A DNA stretch of 64,000 nt from Chryseobacterium sp. ISL-6 (GCF_018613715.1 NZ_JAGGPT010000006.1:930001-994000); one strand, 5' to 3'. Counted from the first letter of the stretch, positions 8,868 through 17,699 are shown. Notes: generated by a model not told the origin, from the letters alone. Translations and numbers: made by a program.

Positions 8868-10144
8868 TTTCCTTCTGTATAATAGGTGTTGTTTTTTTCA
8901 TTAAAAAAATAGTTGGTCGAATTTTTAATGACTCTTATGAATTTAGTATTATTTTTTAAATTCATTGCATTGTAATTTTTTTGTAATACGGTTGATGACG
9001 ATCCTCCATATCCCATTCCACCTCCGCCATGATAATAGGTTTTAGTTTCTTCATTAATAAATTGAAAATTAATTGATTCTAAATCCTCAAACCAATTCCA
9101 TACAAAGGATTCTTCTTTAGTATACATATGGCCAAATTTATCATTTTTGGGGTTTTTGGCTAAACCGGAACTTTTTAGCCCGTTAATAATAACAGCATCG
9201 TTGGCATTTTTATACATCAGAACAGGATCCCAGTCTATATCTATCTGAAATGTTTTTTCAGGCAATGTTACTTTAAACTCTGAAACATCTGCAGGTGATA
9301 AGTGAACAACTTTTTCTATGTTGATGTTTTTTTGTTTCATTACACTTATCATTCCCTCAGCAAAAGCGCCTCCCATACTATGAGATACTATCATGATATC
9401 TCTTTGATGTAGAAAAACTTCTTTATAAAATTTAGATTGTTTATTGTTAAGCCTTTCGTTGACTAATTTTTTACCATCGCTATATCTGCTTCCTCCAGAT
9501 GAGAATTTAGTTCCGGCACCATTGATAAAATATTCTTTTTTAGATTTGAAATATTTTTTTGCAGCACTTTTTAAGCCGTCACCCCAATAATCTTCGCCCC
9601 ATTCCGTACCTGCATAGGGCATAGTTTTATTCCAGTATCCGCATATATATATGATGAGTGGCTCAGCTTTTTTTACTTTTAGATATTCTCCGGAGGCATG
9701 TGGTAACTCAATATTTTCGCCCTTGTAGCTACACGCAAAGAAAAGCTCAATTTGTTTATCTTCTTCTGCATCAATCATATTGGCTAGAATACCTCCAAGT
9801 TTCAAACGGATAGTAACTTTGTTGCCCATCACGATTTTATGATTGAGGAGCTTTGTTGTTTCTCCATTGGATCCCAATTCTATTGCGTCTGATCCTTGTT
9901 TTCCGTCTGATTCCTCTACGGGTCTTTTTTTTACATCATCATCATATAGCATTGTGGCAATACTGTTATTGTCAGGAATATTCTGTGTCTCAATATGAAA
10001 ATGCACAATATCACCTAAAAAAGCTTCGGTAATTAGCTTTTCATTTTCATCTGTCCACCAGCCCCGCACAAAGTACTTGGAGATAGGACTTCTCTGTATG
10101 GGATCTTTAGTATTATAGTCTACGCCGGGGTTTTTTGCTGACAT
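8864..10144 (-). CDS. Putative T6SS lipase effector (Ig-like domain plus alpha/beta hydrolase)
   Basis: A 426-residue protein without a signal peptide. Residues 25-155 form a beta-rich domain (RGWWTDENEK, AFLGDIVHFHIET) resembling the Ig-like N-termini of Bacteroidetes T6SS-associated toxins. From about 160 an alpha/beta-hydrolase begins, with lipase nucleophile elbow SHSMGG (Ser256), candidate Asp306 (DWDPV) and His339 (FGHMY), the order expected of a class-3-like lipase triad. A Gly-rich GGGGMGYGG stretch lies near the end. The expected role is phospholipid or lipid hydrolysis in a target cell after delivery with VgrG. It lies 45 bp after the lipoprotein at 10190 and overlaps the small membrane protein at 8867 by 4 bp. 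Substrate is unknown. Confidence 0.75.
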   Translation of the reverse strand: MSAKNPGVDYNTKDPIQRSPISKYFVRGWWTDENEKLITEAFLGDIVHFHIETQNIPDNNSIATMLYDDDVKKRPVEESDGKQGSDAIELGSNGETTKLLNHKIVMGNKVTIRLKLGGILANMIDAEEDKQIELFFACSYKGENIELPHASGEYLKVKKAEPLIIYICGYWNKTMPYAGTEWGEDYWGDGLKSAAKKYFKSKKEYFINGAGTKFSSGGSRYSDGKKLVNERLNNKQSKFYKEVFLHQRDIMIVSHSMGGAFAEGMISVMKQKNINIEKVVHLSPADVSEFKVTLPEKTFQIDIDWDPVLMYKNANDAVIINGLKSSGLAKNPKNDKFGHMYTKEESFVWNWFEDLESINFQFINEETKTYYHGGGGMGYGGSSSTVLQKNYNAMNLKNNTKFIRVIKNSTNYFFNEKNNTYYTEGK

Positions 10145-10189
10145 AAGTTTAATTTTTAAAATTCAAACTGACATAAAATAAACTATTAT

Positions 10190-10555
10190 CTACTTGTTTT
10201 TCAGTGTGATAGTATCGTATTTTACGGTTAGGTTTTTGTTGCCGCCCCCAAATAAATTCTTATAATGTATAATAGTATCTTTATATTCTTTTTTTGATAC
10301 CGTCATTTTATAAATGACTGGAGGTGCTTCTCCACCAACTGAAATTTTCTCAGAATACGTCTTTTTCTCTATATGAAAATGACCTTGCATATCTGTCTTT
10401 GTCTTATTGTCTTCGTCAATATAAATGTCTGCATTTGCAATTGGCTTAAGGGTCTTTGCTTCATATACAGTACCTGTTATATCAGGAATTTTTATTCTGC
10501 CTGTACACGAGGCTAGTATTAATATAATTGCTGAAAAAAAAATTGTTTTACTCAT
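10190..10555 (-). CDS. Small lipoprotein with CarboxypepD_reg-like fold, candidate immunity to the metallopeptidase
   Basis: A 121-residue lipoprotein (leader ending LILASC). Residues 25-75 read like a carboxypeptidase regulatory-like or transthyretin-type beta domain (ITGTVYEAKTLKPIANADI, then a TDMQGHFHIE turn). The start overlaps the stop of the metallopeptidase gene by 4 bp, so the two are translationally coupled. Such a small beta-sandwich at the periplasmic face could act as an inhibitor of the neighbouring protease. The domain call is moderately secure. The immunity role is inference from position. Confidence 0.65.
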   Translation of the reverse strand: MSKTIFFSAIILILASCTGRIKIPDITGTVYEAKTLKPIANADIYIDEDNKTKTDMQGHFHIEKKTYSEKISVGGEAPPVIYKMTVSKKEYKDTIIHYKNLFGGGNKNLTVKYDTITLKNK

Positions 10556-11757
10556 TTCTTGTTTATTTTAAGTTTAGAACACCAGAGTAACCCCAATACG
10601 TCTTTTTCTGATGCGATCGTACGATCATAATCATAATAGGCATCACTATAATATTCCATCACATTTACTTCTCCAGAAGTAGGAAGCAGGTTTGTATGGG
10701 CAGTCTGTAAAATTGGGTTAGAACTTCCTTCATGTCCGTACGAATATTTATCTCCACCAAATTCTTTTACAATTTCATGCCCGATTTCGTGAGCCGAGGT
10801 TAATATAAAATCTCTTTCTTCATTGTTTTGTTTGGCGTTATATACTACTCTTTGAGGAGCTATCTGTCCGAAAAAAGATAATAAGCCACTTACTGACCCA
10901 GGATTACTGGAGCGCAACCATTTGTCAGAACCGTTATATACTAAGGCAACCTCATCGATTGATTTCTCTTGGGTATTGATTCCTTTCACTTCTACTTTAT
11001 ACTCTTTTCCGGAAATTGTTACAATATCTGTGGAGATCTTCGATCTGCTTTTCATTCTGCTCCAATATAAATGAATTCCATCTAAAGACATGCTTTCCAG
11101 TTTAGAGAATGTATAGATTGGAGGATTTGTTCCTATGACCCCACCGTCTTTTAAGTTAACGCGGACCGTGACATCTACTTTTTTATTAGTATCATCTATT
11201 TTCACATCAATCCATTCTGTTTTGCAATCACCAGAAATTTTCACTTCGGAAGTAGTGGTTCCATCGGTCACTTCAGCAGTCAGTTTATTATCGGTGAAAA
11301 GTATACTGTCATATATTTTATCTTTAGAAAAACCATCCCATTCTATATCATGAATATCACCAGCCTTTAAGCTTTTGGTTATTTCTTCTGAATATATTTC
11401 AGTACCCTCATTTTTTACTTTGAATGTTAGTTTTTCAAACGTTCCTTCTTTAATGATGACTTGAAATTTTATCTTGGCATTTTCTTGATCTCCTTTAAAG
11501 CTGGATATACCAAGAGGAACAAATGTATCCTTCTTAATTTTTATTTCCAGTAATTTACTTTCTGCAGGTTTATCTTTTTTTTCAGCATCTTTTCCAAAAC
11601 CCTGCATTATTGTTCTTTTCTGGCTGGACAGCTCTAAGTTTTGTTTGAGAGCTTCAATAATCACTTCCTCAGAACTCTCATTAGAGGTTTTACTGAGTGA
11701 GGTATAATTATTAAATACCTGAAGAGTGATATTATTAGCTTTTTTTACAATAGCCAT
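10552..11757 (-). CDS. Putative T6SS metallopeptidase effector (HEIGH motif)
   Basis: A 401-residue protein without a signal peptide. The N-terminal half (about 65-205) has two beta-rich Ig-like segments. The C-terminal half carries a zinc-protease signature, HEIGH at residues 323-327, with a possible third ligand His342 or the downstream acidic residues and a conserved-looking NVMEYYSDAYYDYDR stretch near 368. The spacing is not the classic metzincin HExxHxxGxxH, so the peptidase family is uncertain. It lies 10 bp behind vgrG, which marks it as VgrG-linked cargo, and overlaps the next lipoprotein gene by 4 bp. Predicted role: protein or peptidoglycan-peptide hydrolysis in the target cell. 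Confidence 0.7.
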   Translation of the reverse strand: MAIVKKANNITLQVFNNYTSLSKTSNESSEEVIIEALKQNLELSSQKRTIMQGFGKDAEKKDKPAESKLLEIKIKKDTFVPLGISSFKGDQENAKIKFQVIIKEGTFEKLTFKVKNEGTEIYSEEITKSLKAGDIHDIEWDGFSKDKIYDSILFTDNKLTAEVTDGTTTSEVKISGDCKTEWIDVKIDDTNKKVDVTVRVNLKDGGVIGTNPPIYTFSKLESMSLDGIHLYWSRMKSRSKISTDIVTISGKEYKVEVKGINTQEKSIDEVALVYNGSDKWLRSSNPGSVSGLLSFFGQIAPQRVVYNAKQNNEERDFILTSAHEIGHEIVKEFGGDKYSYGHEGSSNPILQTAHTNLLPTSGEVNVMEYYSDAYYDYDRTIASEKDVLGLLWCSKLKINKK

Positions 11758-11767
11758 GTCAAAATAT

Positions 11768-13693
11768 TTAATGTGAATTTCCTTGCTCTCCGCTTTGAGA
11801 CTTTACCGTCTTTTCGCTTTGCAAAATCATATTCTCTTTGGTACTTACCACAGTAACCTTGTCAGCATAAGAATCGCTCTTTTTGGACTGAACATTTCTT
11901 TCGTTTTCAGCGATTTCTGTTCTCATATCAGAAGATTCGTGGATGTTTCCTGTAGCAGTCTGCAAAAGGTCTCTACCAGCGGTGTCTACCATGTTTACTC
12001 CAGCATTGGAGACGATGTTTACATTTGCAGTTGAAAAAATATTGCTACCCGCTATTGAAGTAATATCATTCCCAGCAGTCATCTTTATATTATTTCCAGC
12101 AGTAAAAGTCATATCCTTAGGTGCATTAACGATAATGCTGCCTTTTCCATCCATAAAATAGGTGTTTCCGCTTGGGTCTTCTATATAAATACTTCCTTCG
12201 GCATCATTAAGAATTACTTTATTACCACTTCGGGTTTGTATTGATTTAATATGATTATTTACACCACCACCTAGACCTACGGCTCCATGAAACATGCCAC
12301 CCATAGCAAAAGGGAAATCCGGATGATGATATTCAAAACCTACCATCACCTGATCACCAACTTCAGGAATTGCTACAAATCCTCTGTTTTGGGTTATAAC
12401 ATCTGTTCCTCCAGCATCAGGACTCATCATCCTGATAAAATAGGTAGTGTCGTTTAATTGCCAGTCAAATTGTACTTGTATACGGCCCTGATTCAATGGA
12501 TCGGTATTAGAAATCACCGTAGCAATTTGGGGTTCAGCGCTTGGGGTGATAAATTCGGGTTTAGGGATAAATCCTGTTCCCTCGGCAATAGCTTCAAAAG
12601 ATCCGGTATAAATACCTCTGGTATTAACTTCATGATTAACCTCAGTAACCATAAGTTTTGTGAAGTAAGAAGTCTGATTAGTGTCAGGTTTTCTCATTTC
12701 TATATCCGCAATACAACCAGGGTGTAAAAAAGGAACCGATGTTGTTCCTGAAACAGTAAAGACTTCTACAGCGGCACTTCCCGCTGCACTTTTTTGTGAG
12801 TCATCTACGTTTAACGACATATTTGCATTAATAGGAGATGGGTTTAAAGAGCGGGTTTTAAAGATATCGTTGTTTAGGTCATAGGCTTTTGAAGCAAGCT
12901 GGCCCAGGTGTTTGATACTTGCGGAAGTACTTAGTAATTTTGTATGATTGCTACTGTTATATCCGAAAAACTCAGGTTTGGTATGAACAGCTTTTAGCTC
13001 AACACAAATATCACTTACATTACTTCCATAAGTGAGACGGATAGCCTGCTCTTTGGGTGGAAGTTTGCCAAAATAAAGAGTTTCCCCATCGTAGTAAAAT
13101 TGTTCGCCGTAAGTTTCTGCTATTCTTGCCAGATAATTGTAATGGGTCTCTTTATACTGAGCACTGTAGTTAATATAGCTTTTATTTTGGGCGTCGATTT
13201 TATAATCAAATTTACCCGAGTTTAAAGTTTCCTTAAGAACTCTATCTGCAATGATCGAGGTATTCACAGGTTTTTCTCCCCCAAAACTCTGAGTATGCGG
13301 AGCTGAATCCATTAAAATAGTTGGGCTGTATCCTTTTAATACCACGTTACCCAAGCTCATTTTTTCCTGGCTAAAGGCTACTTTGGTAATAAGACCAACA
13401 AAAGTCCTTTCCGGGCTCTCATTTTCAGCATCTTTATATTTAAAAACAACTGTAAGACGCTTTCCCAAAAATTGTTGGGCCTGATCAAGTTCATGATTTT
13501 GTAAGGATCCTAAGGAGTCGTGAGCTAATGTAAGTTCGAAATTATGATGTTTTCTTATACTTTGCTGCAAGCGGAAATGTTTGAAGTGCTTAATTATTTT
13601 GCCTTCAATTACAACGTCCAGCTTAACCACACGCTGAACACCTGCAATGTGATTTTCAGCAATTTTATCTGCATTCGTTGTCTTATTTTTCAT
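11768..13693 (-). CDS. vgrG: T6SS spike protein VgrG (TssI)
   Basis: A 641-residue protein with the layout of a Bacteroidetes VgrG. The N-terminal two-thirds resembles the phage gp27-like base (GPD/late control domain, with FVGLITKVAF, YGEQFYYDGETLYFG). It is followed by a gp5-type OB region (NQGRIQVQFDW, RGFVAIPEVGDQVMVGFE, HPDFPFAMGGMFHG). A C-terminal beta-helix of short repeats (NNIKMTAGNDITSIAGSNI) follows, then a Lys/Ser-rich tail. It forms the tip of the T6SS needle and would carry the three effector-like products encoded behind it. Start ATG at 13693; a possible -33/-7 promoter (13744-13748 and 13720-13727) and a 16-bp operator-like element lie upstream. Confidence 0.93.
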   Translation of the reverse strand: MKNKTTNADKIAENHIAGVQRVVKLDVVIEGKIIKHFKHFRLQQSIRKHHNFELTLAHDSLGSLQNHELDQAQQFLGKRLTVVFKYKDAENESPERTFVGLITKVAFSQEKMSLGNVVLKGYSPTILMDSAPHTQSFGGEKPVNTSIIADRVLKETLNSGKFDYKIDAQNKSYINYSAQYKETHYNYLARIAETYGEQFYYDGETLYFGKLPPKEQAIRLTYGSNVSDICVELKAVHTKPEFFGYNSSNHTKLLSTSASIKHLGQLASKAYDLNNDIFKTRSLNPSPINANMSLNVDDSQKSAAGSAAVEVFTVSGTTSVPFLHPGCIADIEMRKPDTNQTSYFTKLMVTEVNHEVNTRGIYTGSFEAIAEGTGFIPKPEFITPSAEPQIATVISNTDPLNQGRIQVQFDWQLNDTTYFIRMMSPDAGGTDVITQNRGFVAIPEVGDQVMVGFEYHHPDFPFAMGGMFHGAVGLGGGVNNHIKSIQTRSGNKVILNDAEGSIYIEDPSGNTYFMDGKGSIIVNAPKDMTFTAGNNIKMTAGNDITSIAGSNIFSTANVNIVSNAGVNMVDTAGRDLLQTATGNIHESSDMRTEIAENERNVQSKKSDSYADKVTVVSTKENMILQSEKTVKSQSGEQGNSH

Positions 13694-13719
13694 GCTTATG
13701 TTTTTAGTGGTTATTTAAC

Positions 13720-13748
13720 TAAAATTAGAAATGTTTTCCATTTCAAAA
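13720..13748 (-). promoter_or_regulatory. Putative vgrG promoter
   Basis: On the minus strand TAATTTTA (13727-13720) matches the Bacteroidetes -7 consensus TAnnTTTG at 7 of 8 positions. TTTTG (13748-13744) lies 16 bp upstream as a -33 element. The predicted leader to the vgrG ATG is about 20 nt. Confidence 0.45.
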
Positions 13749-13775
13749 TGACGAAAATTGTTAAATTTTAAAAAC

Positions 13776-13791
13776 TGTAGTAGAATTACGA
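13776..13791 (-). promoter_or_regulatory. Operator-like element upstream of vgrG (TCGTA-N5-ACTACA)
   Basis: Minus-strand sequence TCGTAATTCTACTACA. The fixed ends TCGTA and ACTACA with a 5-bp centre are shared with three tandem copies upstream of hcp (14446-14508). The near edge is 49 bp from the proposed vgrG -7 box, the same distance as the first hcp copy from its own box. Likely the binding site of a shared, unidentified regulator. Confidence 0.5.
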
Positions 13792-13886
13792 CTTTTATAC
13801 ATAATAAAACCAATTATGCAGTATTAATTACATGCTTTGTGCTGTTTATAATGGAAAAAAGAATTAATTCTTTAGATAAGAGATAA

Positions 13887-13913
13887 AAAGATCACCCTTT
13901 AGGGATGATCTTT
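13887..13913 (-). terminator. Rho-independent terminator of hcp
   Basis: Hairpin AAAGATCA/TGATCTTT with inner CCT/AGG pairs around a short loop, followed on the minus strand by TTTAT. It lies 24 bp after the hcp stop, separating hcp from the vgrG operon. Confidence 0.75.
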
Positions 13914-13936
13914 CTATTAATGTCAATATGCATAAA

Positions 13937-14341
13937 TTATGCACCAGGCCAAATACCTTCGTAAGCAGAATTACCATAGTTGATTTTCTCTGCACTTACG
14001 ATAAAGCTGATCAACATGCTGTTTTCGTCAACTGCATCAAAATCAACTTCGTGTTGAATTACATATCCATTCTCCCAAGTTAAAGTAATTAATGTTCCTT
14101 CTTCGTGAGATTTGTTGAATGTAATTTCACCTGTTGTAGGCTTGTATTTTCCGTTTAGTAAGCTTTCAAGGATCTCAGATTTCTCTGTAGCTTCAATTGT
14201 TAATTTAATAATAGCGTTTGATGGATCTGATGCCACACGTCCTGAAACGTCTGTAGATCTTGATACGCTATAATTAAGCTTTAATAATTTTTGTCCTTCG
14301 CTTCCGTTGAATTTTAAGATTCCTCTTGAATTTGCTGCCAT
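13937..14341 (-). CDS. tssD: T6SS needle tube protein TssD (Hcp)
   Basis: A 134-residue protein with the features of the Bacteroidetes TssD/Hcp family: MAANSRGILKFNGSEGQK start, central GKYKPTTGEITFNKS, TLTWENGYVIQHEVDFDA and a final SAYEGIWPGA. It forms the hexameric rings of the T6SS inner tube that the VgrG spike sits on and that sheath contraction expels. Length matches the family. It stands as a single-gene unit with its own promoter and terminator, separate from vgrG, as expected for a protein needed in large amounts. Sheath and baseplate genes (tssB, tssC and so on) are not in the window. Confidence 0.93.
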   Translation of the reverse strand: MAANSRGILKFNGSEGQKLLKLNYSVSRSTDVSGRVASDPSNAIIKLTIEATEKSEILESLLNGKYKPTTGEITFNKSHEEGTLITLTWENGYVIQHEVDFDAVDENSMLISFIVSAEKINYGNSAYEGIWPGA

Positions 14342-14390
14342 AGTTGTAAATTTTAATCGTTAATAAATATATGATTCAGTGATTATGTAG

Positions 14391-14398
14391 CAAATGTA
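14391..14398 (-). promoter_or_regulatory. -7 promoter element of hcp
   Basis: Minus-strand TACATTTG matches the Bacteroidetes -7 consensus TAnnTTTG exactly. Leader to the hcp ATG is about 45 nt. No clear -33 TTG is visible, which fits a promoter that needs an activator. Confidence 0.6.
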
Positions 14399-14445
14399 TA
14401 CTTCTTTAATGATACTTTAAAACTTTTGAATATAAGTTTTGTTTT

Positions 14446-14508
14446 TTGTAGTGTTTCTACGATTTCTTGTAGTAGTTCTACGATATCTTGTAGTAATTCT
14501 ACGATATC
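14446..14508 (-). repeat. Three tandem 21-bp repeats upstream of hcp
   Basis: Three contiguous 21-bp units (14446-14466, 14467-14487, 14488-14508). On the plus strand they read TTGTAGTGTTTCTACGATTTC, TTGTAGTAGTTCTACGATATC and TTGTAGTAATTCTACGATATC minus minor changes. Each holds TGTAGT and TACGA arms, i.e. minus-strand TCGTA-N5-ACTACA. Two helical turns per unit puts all copies on one face of the DNA, typical of regulator-binding arrays. There are no spacers, so this is not a CRISPR array. Confidence 0.75.
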
Positions 14509-14558
14509 TTTAATGTTAAAATAGACAAAAATACCCGTGTATAAAGGAATTCCAGGTT

Positions 14559-17500
14559 TTATAAATAAATAAGTTGAGTCTTTATTACGTTTCTACCCAA
14601 ACCTTCCAATACGTTTTTATACATTTCTATTTGTTTGTCATTCTTTTCAGAGACCTCACCTGTTTTAAAATCTACGATGATATAGCCGTCATCACTTTTT
14701 AGGATCCGGTCAGGTCTGTAGATTCTGCTTTCTCCCCTTTCAGAGATCATAATATCTTTTTCATTGATTACGATCCATTTCTCATCAAAGAATTCAGAAT
14801 AAGAACTAACAATACCTGATAATGTTTCGTGGATCTCCTTCTTTTCACCCAAAGTAATCTGTCCTTCCAGAACATAACTTTCCAGGACTTTTTGAATATC
14901 TTTTTCAGTATTGATCTTTGATAATAATTCATGAACAAAAAGACCAATCCTTACTTTTTCATTCCGGACCTGATAGTTTTTAGAAGGTGTAGCAATCTTA
15001 ATGGATGTGCTTTTTTCATTAATATTTTTTAGATTCCTGATATCCTTTGTCTTAAATGATGAAGTTTTGTCTTTAGAATTTTTTCTCAACATTTCAGGAT
15101 GTATATCATAAAGATCAAATTCATCAGATTGATCAGTATTTTTACTTTGGATAAACTCTAAGATCTCCAGATTATTTGAGGTTTTATTTTGTTTTTGCAG
15201 ATAGAAAAATAACTGTTCTACAGGTCGGGTAGTGGCAACGTACTGTAAACACAATCTGTCGATTAAATTTTTGTAAGAATTCTTTTTATTAAATTTTTCA
15301 ATTTCTTCATCGTAAGCTTCTAAGTTTTTACTGAACTGGTTAATATTTACAGATTTCAAAGCTTCATTGCTATTTGTTTCAAACCAGTTGGAAAATTCTG
15401 AGTCACGATTTTTATTCATCATTGGGATAAAAACAATTGGGAACTCAAGCCCTTTTGCTTTATGAATTGTCATAATTTGGATAGCATCAATATTTTCTGA
15501 TGCCTGAATAGTATACGTGGATGCTTCTTCATCCCAATATTTTAAAAATTCCTTTGTGCTGGCACCTGCATTTTGTGTGAAATTAAAGAGCATTTCAAGG
15601 AAATTCAGTAAAAAATCTGTTTCTTTATTTTCAAATGAAAATTCATTGATATAATATTCTACAAAGTTGTATAAATTAAATCTTGGAAAATGATCCTGTG
15701 TCAGTTGTAAAGAATAAGTTTTTTTTATGAATTGTAGTATTTCATCATGAGATTCAATGTCGAGAATTTCTTTCATACATAAAGTGAAATCCGGCATCTG
15801 TACCCTTCCTAATTTATTAAGATAATACATCATCATAATTAAATTAGTTTTGTTCTTAGGATTCGTTTCCCATCTTAAAAATTCTATGACAGCCTGTATG
15901 GTATTCGACAATTCCAGAGTAAGACCCTTATCTGAAATGGTTTTAATATTTGTTTCCTCTCCTTTGTACGTTACTTTCAGGTTTCCAAGCTTTTGAGAAT
16001 AGCTGAAAATATCGAAATTACCACGGCAGAGGATTGTGATATCCGCAAACTTGAATCCATTGTCAAGACAGTCCTGAATATCTTTTTGCATTCTTTCGGA
16101 TGTATCATTGTAAAAATCTTCATTCGTGAGATTTTCGATGAGGTTTACCTTTACTCTGCCATCAATTCCTGATTTCGGATTTTGTTCAGCATCAGTTCCA
16201 AAGATATTTTTATGTTCCTCTTCAAGATCCATGGAATGATAGTGATAGAGCTCATTGTTAAACTTTACAATATTTTTGGCACTTCGCCAGTTGTCCTTTA
16301 ATACCAATAGTTGTGCTTCTTTTGGGGAAACCTCTTTTTTATTGATAATATCCAGCATCAGCTTGCTTTCTCCACCACGGAATCTGTAGATACTCTGTTT
16401 AGGATCCCCTACCAAAGTAAAGGTGGTATTTTCCATGGAAACACTGTGATCTCTTAATGGAACAAAATTCTGCCACTGTAATTCGGAAGTATCCTGGAAT
16501 TCATCAAAAAAATAATGCTGGAATTGAGAACCTACCTTTTCATAAATAAAGGCTGAAGGTTCATTTCTTAAATTTTCATTGATGAGAATATTAAATTTTG
16601 AAAGAAGAACAAGATCATTTTCTTCTTCAATCTTTTTTAACTCATCCTGGATATCTTTATTTACTTTTAAAGGAAGTAATGCAGATAATATTTTCTCCTT
16701 TTTCTGAGTTTCAATATAAAGAAGGATAAGCTGCATTCTGTTGTCCAAAAGTTGATCAAGGATTTCAAAAATATCAGTTTCTTTATCTTTCGCTTTGGAA
16801 GAAGCTCCTTTTCTGTAATTATTAACAACCGATTCTTCCTGCGTGGTTGGAAAAGGAAAGCCTGCTCTTTTTTGATTATAAAAATCTAAGACCTTGGTAA
16901 AGAAGCCTCCAATCCCGTTTTTTCCCTGAGCAAAATCTTCGATATCAATATTTCTTGATTTGAACAGATCAATAGATTTTGTGGCCACTTCTATTGCCTG
17001 TTTTTTATTGGATACAATCTCTTTACGAATCGTATTTTTTATATTTTCATAATTCGTATCATCAAAATTATTATTGCTTTTTAACTGTTCGTAATGAATA
17101 TCTTTTACAAACTCTTTTGCTGAATCGTATAGATTTTTGTTAAGGTTGATCCGTTCATTATTTTCGAGACTATAATCTACGTAATCCATAAAAGAATTGG
17201 AGATCGCATCATTTTCTCCAATCTGATCCAGCATTTTATCTACAGCTTCAATGAGGAATGGTTCGGCTTCAATTTCAAGATTAAAGTTTTTAGCCAGTCC
17301 CAATTCATAGGAAAAGCTTCTTACCAAACGTGAGTTAAAACGGTCGATGGTTCCAATATTTAGAGTAGAATAGTTATGAAGAATATAATCTAATAATTTT
17401 TTAGAACGAATATGTAATTCATCAATAGTAATTCGTAATCCCTCTTCTTCAAAAACCTTCTGAATATTTTTTAAATCATTATTATCAGCAAAATTATTAG

Positions 17501-17699
17501 CTGAGAAATTTCCAAGCCATGACAGGATTCTTTCCTTCATCTCATTAGCAGCCTTATTGGTGAAGGTTAATGCTAAAATATTTCTGATAGCATGCTGTTG
17601 ATTGGGATAACGAAGACAGATCATCAAAAGCCTCTGAACAAGGGCATAGGTTTTCCCAGAACCTGCAGAAGCATTGATGACTGTATAAGAATTTTGCAT
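14559..17699 (-). CDS. AddA-like UvrD-family helicase-nuclease
   Basis: A 1046-residue superfamily 1 helicase fused to a RecB-type nuclease, acting in double-strand-break end processing. Motifs in order: Walker A ASAGSGKT (residues 10-17), motif Ia LALTFTNKAANEMKERI, Walker B DEFQDTSELQW (about 400), motif III GDPKQSIYRFRGG, motif V TIHKAKGLEFP, motif VI-like YVATTRPVEQL. Near the C-terminus is the PD-(D/E)xK nuclease core (PDRILKS, then IIVDFKTGE). Length is slightly below typical AddA proteins. Start ATG at 17699. No AddB partner lies in the visible neighbourhood. It is convergent with nothing and reads toward hcp without a clear terminator between. Confidence 0.88.
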   Translation of the reverse strand: MQNSYTVINASAGSGKTYALVQRLLMICLRYPNQQHAIRNILALTFTNKAANEMKERILSWLGNFSANNFADNNDLKNIQKVFEEEGLRITIDELHIRSKKLLDYILHNYSTLNIGTIDRFNSRLVRSFSYELGLAKNFNLEIEAEPFLIEAVDKMLDQIGENDAISNSFMDYVDYSLENNERINLNKNLYDSAKEFVKDIHYEQLKSNNNFDDTNYENIKNTIRKEIVSNKKQAIEVATKSIDLFKSRNIDIEDFAQGKNGIGGFFTKVLDFYNQKRAGFPFPTTQEESVVNNYRKGASSKAKDKETDIFEILDQLLDNRMQLILLYIETQKKEKILSALLPLKVNKDIQDELKKIEEENDLVLLSKFNILINENLRNEPSAFIYEKVGSQFQHYFFDEFQDTSELQWQNFVPLRDHSVSMENTTFTLVGDPKQSIYRFRGGESKLMLDIINKKEVSPKEAQLLVLKDNWRSAKNIVKFNNELYHYHSMDLEEEHKNIFGTDAEQNPKSGIDGRVKVNLIENLTNEDFYNDTSERMQKDIQDCLDNGFKFADITILCRGNFDIFSYSQKLGNLKVTYKGEETNIKTISDKGLTLELSNTIQAVIEFLRWETNPKNKTNLIMMMYYLNKLGRVQMPDFTLCMKEILDIESHDEILQFIKKTYSLQLTQDHFPRFNLYNFVEYYINEFSFENKETDFLLNFLEMLFNFTQNAGASTKEFLKYWDEEASTYTIQASENIDAIQIMTIHKAKGLEFPIVFIPMMNKNRDSEFSNWFETNSNEALKSVNINQFSKNLEAYDEEIEKFNKKNSYKNLIDRLCLQYVATTRPVEQLFFYLQKQNKTSNNLEILEFIQSKNTDQSDEFDLYDIHPEMLRKNSKDKTSSFKTKDIRNLKNINEKSTSIKIATPSKNYQVRNEKVRIGLFVHELLSKINTEKDIQKVLESYVLEGQITLGEKKEIHETLSGIVSSYSEFFDEKWIVINEKDIMISERGESRIYRPDRILKSDDGYIIVDFKTGEVSEKNDKQIEMYKNVLEGLGRNVIKTQLIYL

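Noticed and set aside
3472..14341. A complete T6SS locus
   Set aside because: Only tube, spike and effector-type genes are visible; sheath, baseplate and membrane-complex genes are absent from the window.
14446..14508. Tandem repeats as a small CRISPR array
   Set aside because: Units are contiguous 21-mers without spacers, no cas genes are present, and an operator-like element with the same ends lies upstream of vgrG.
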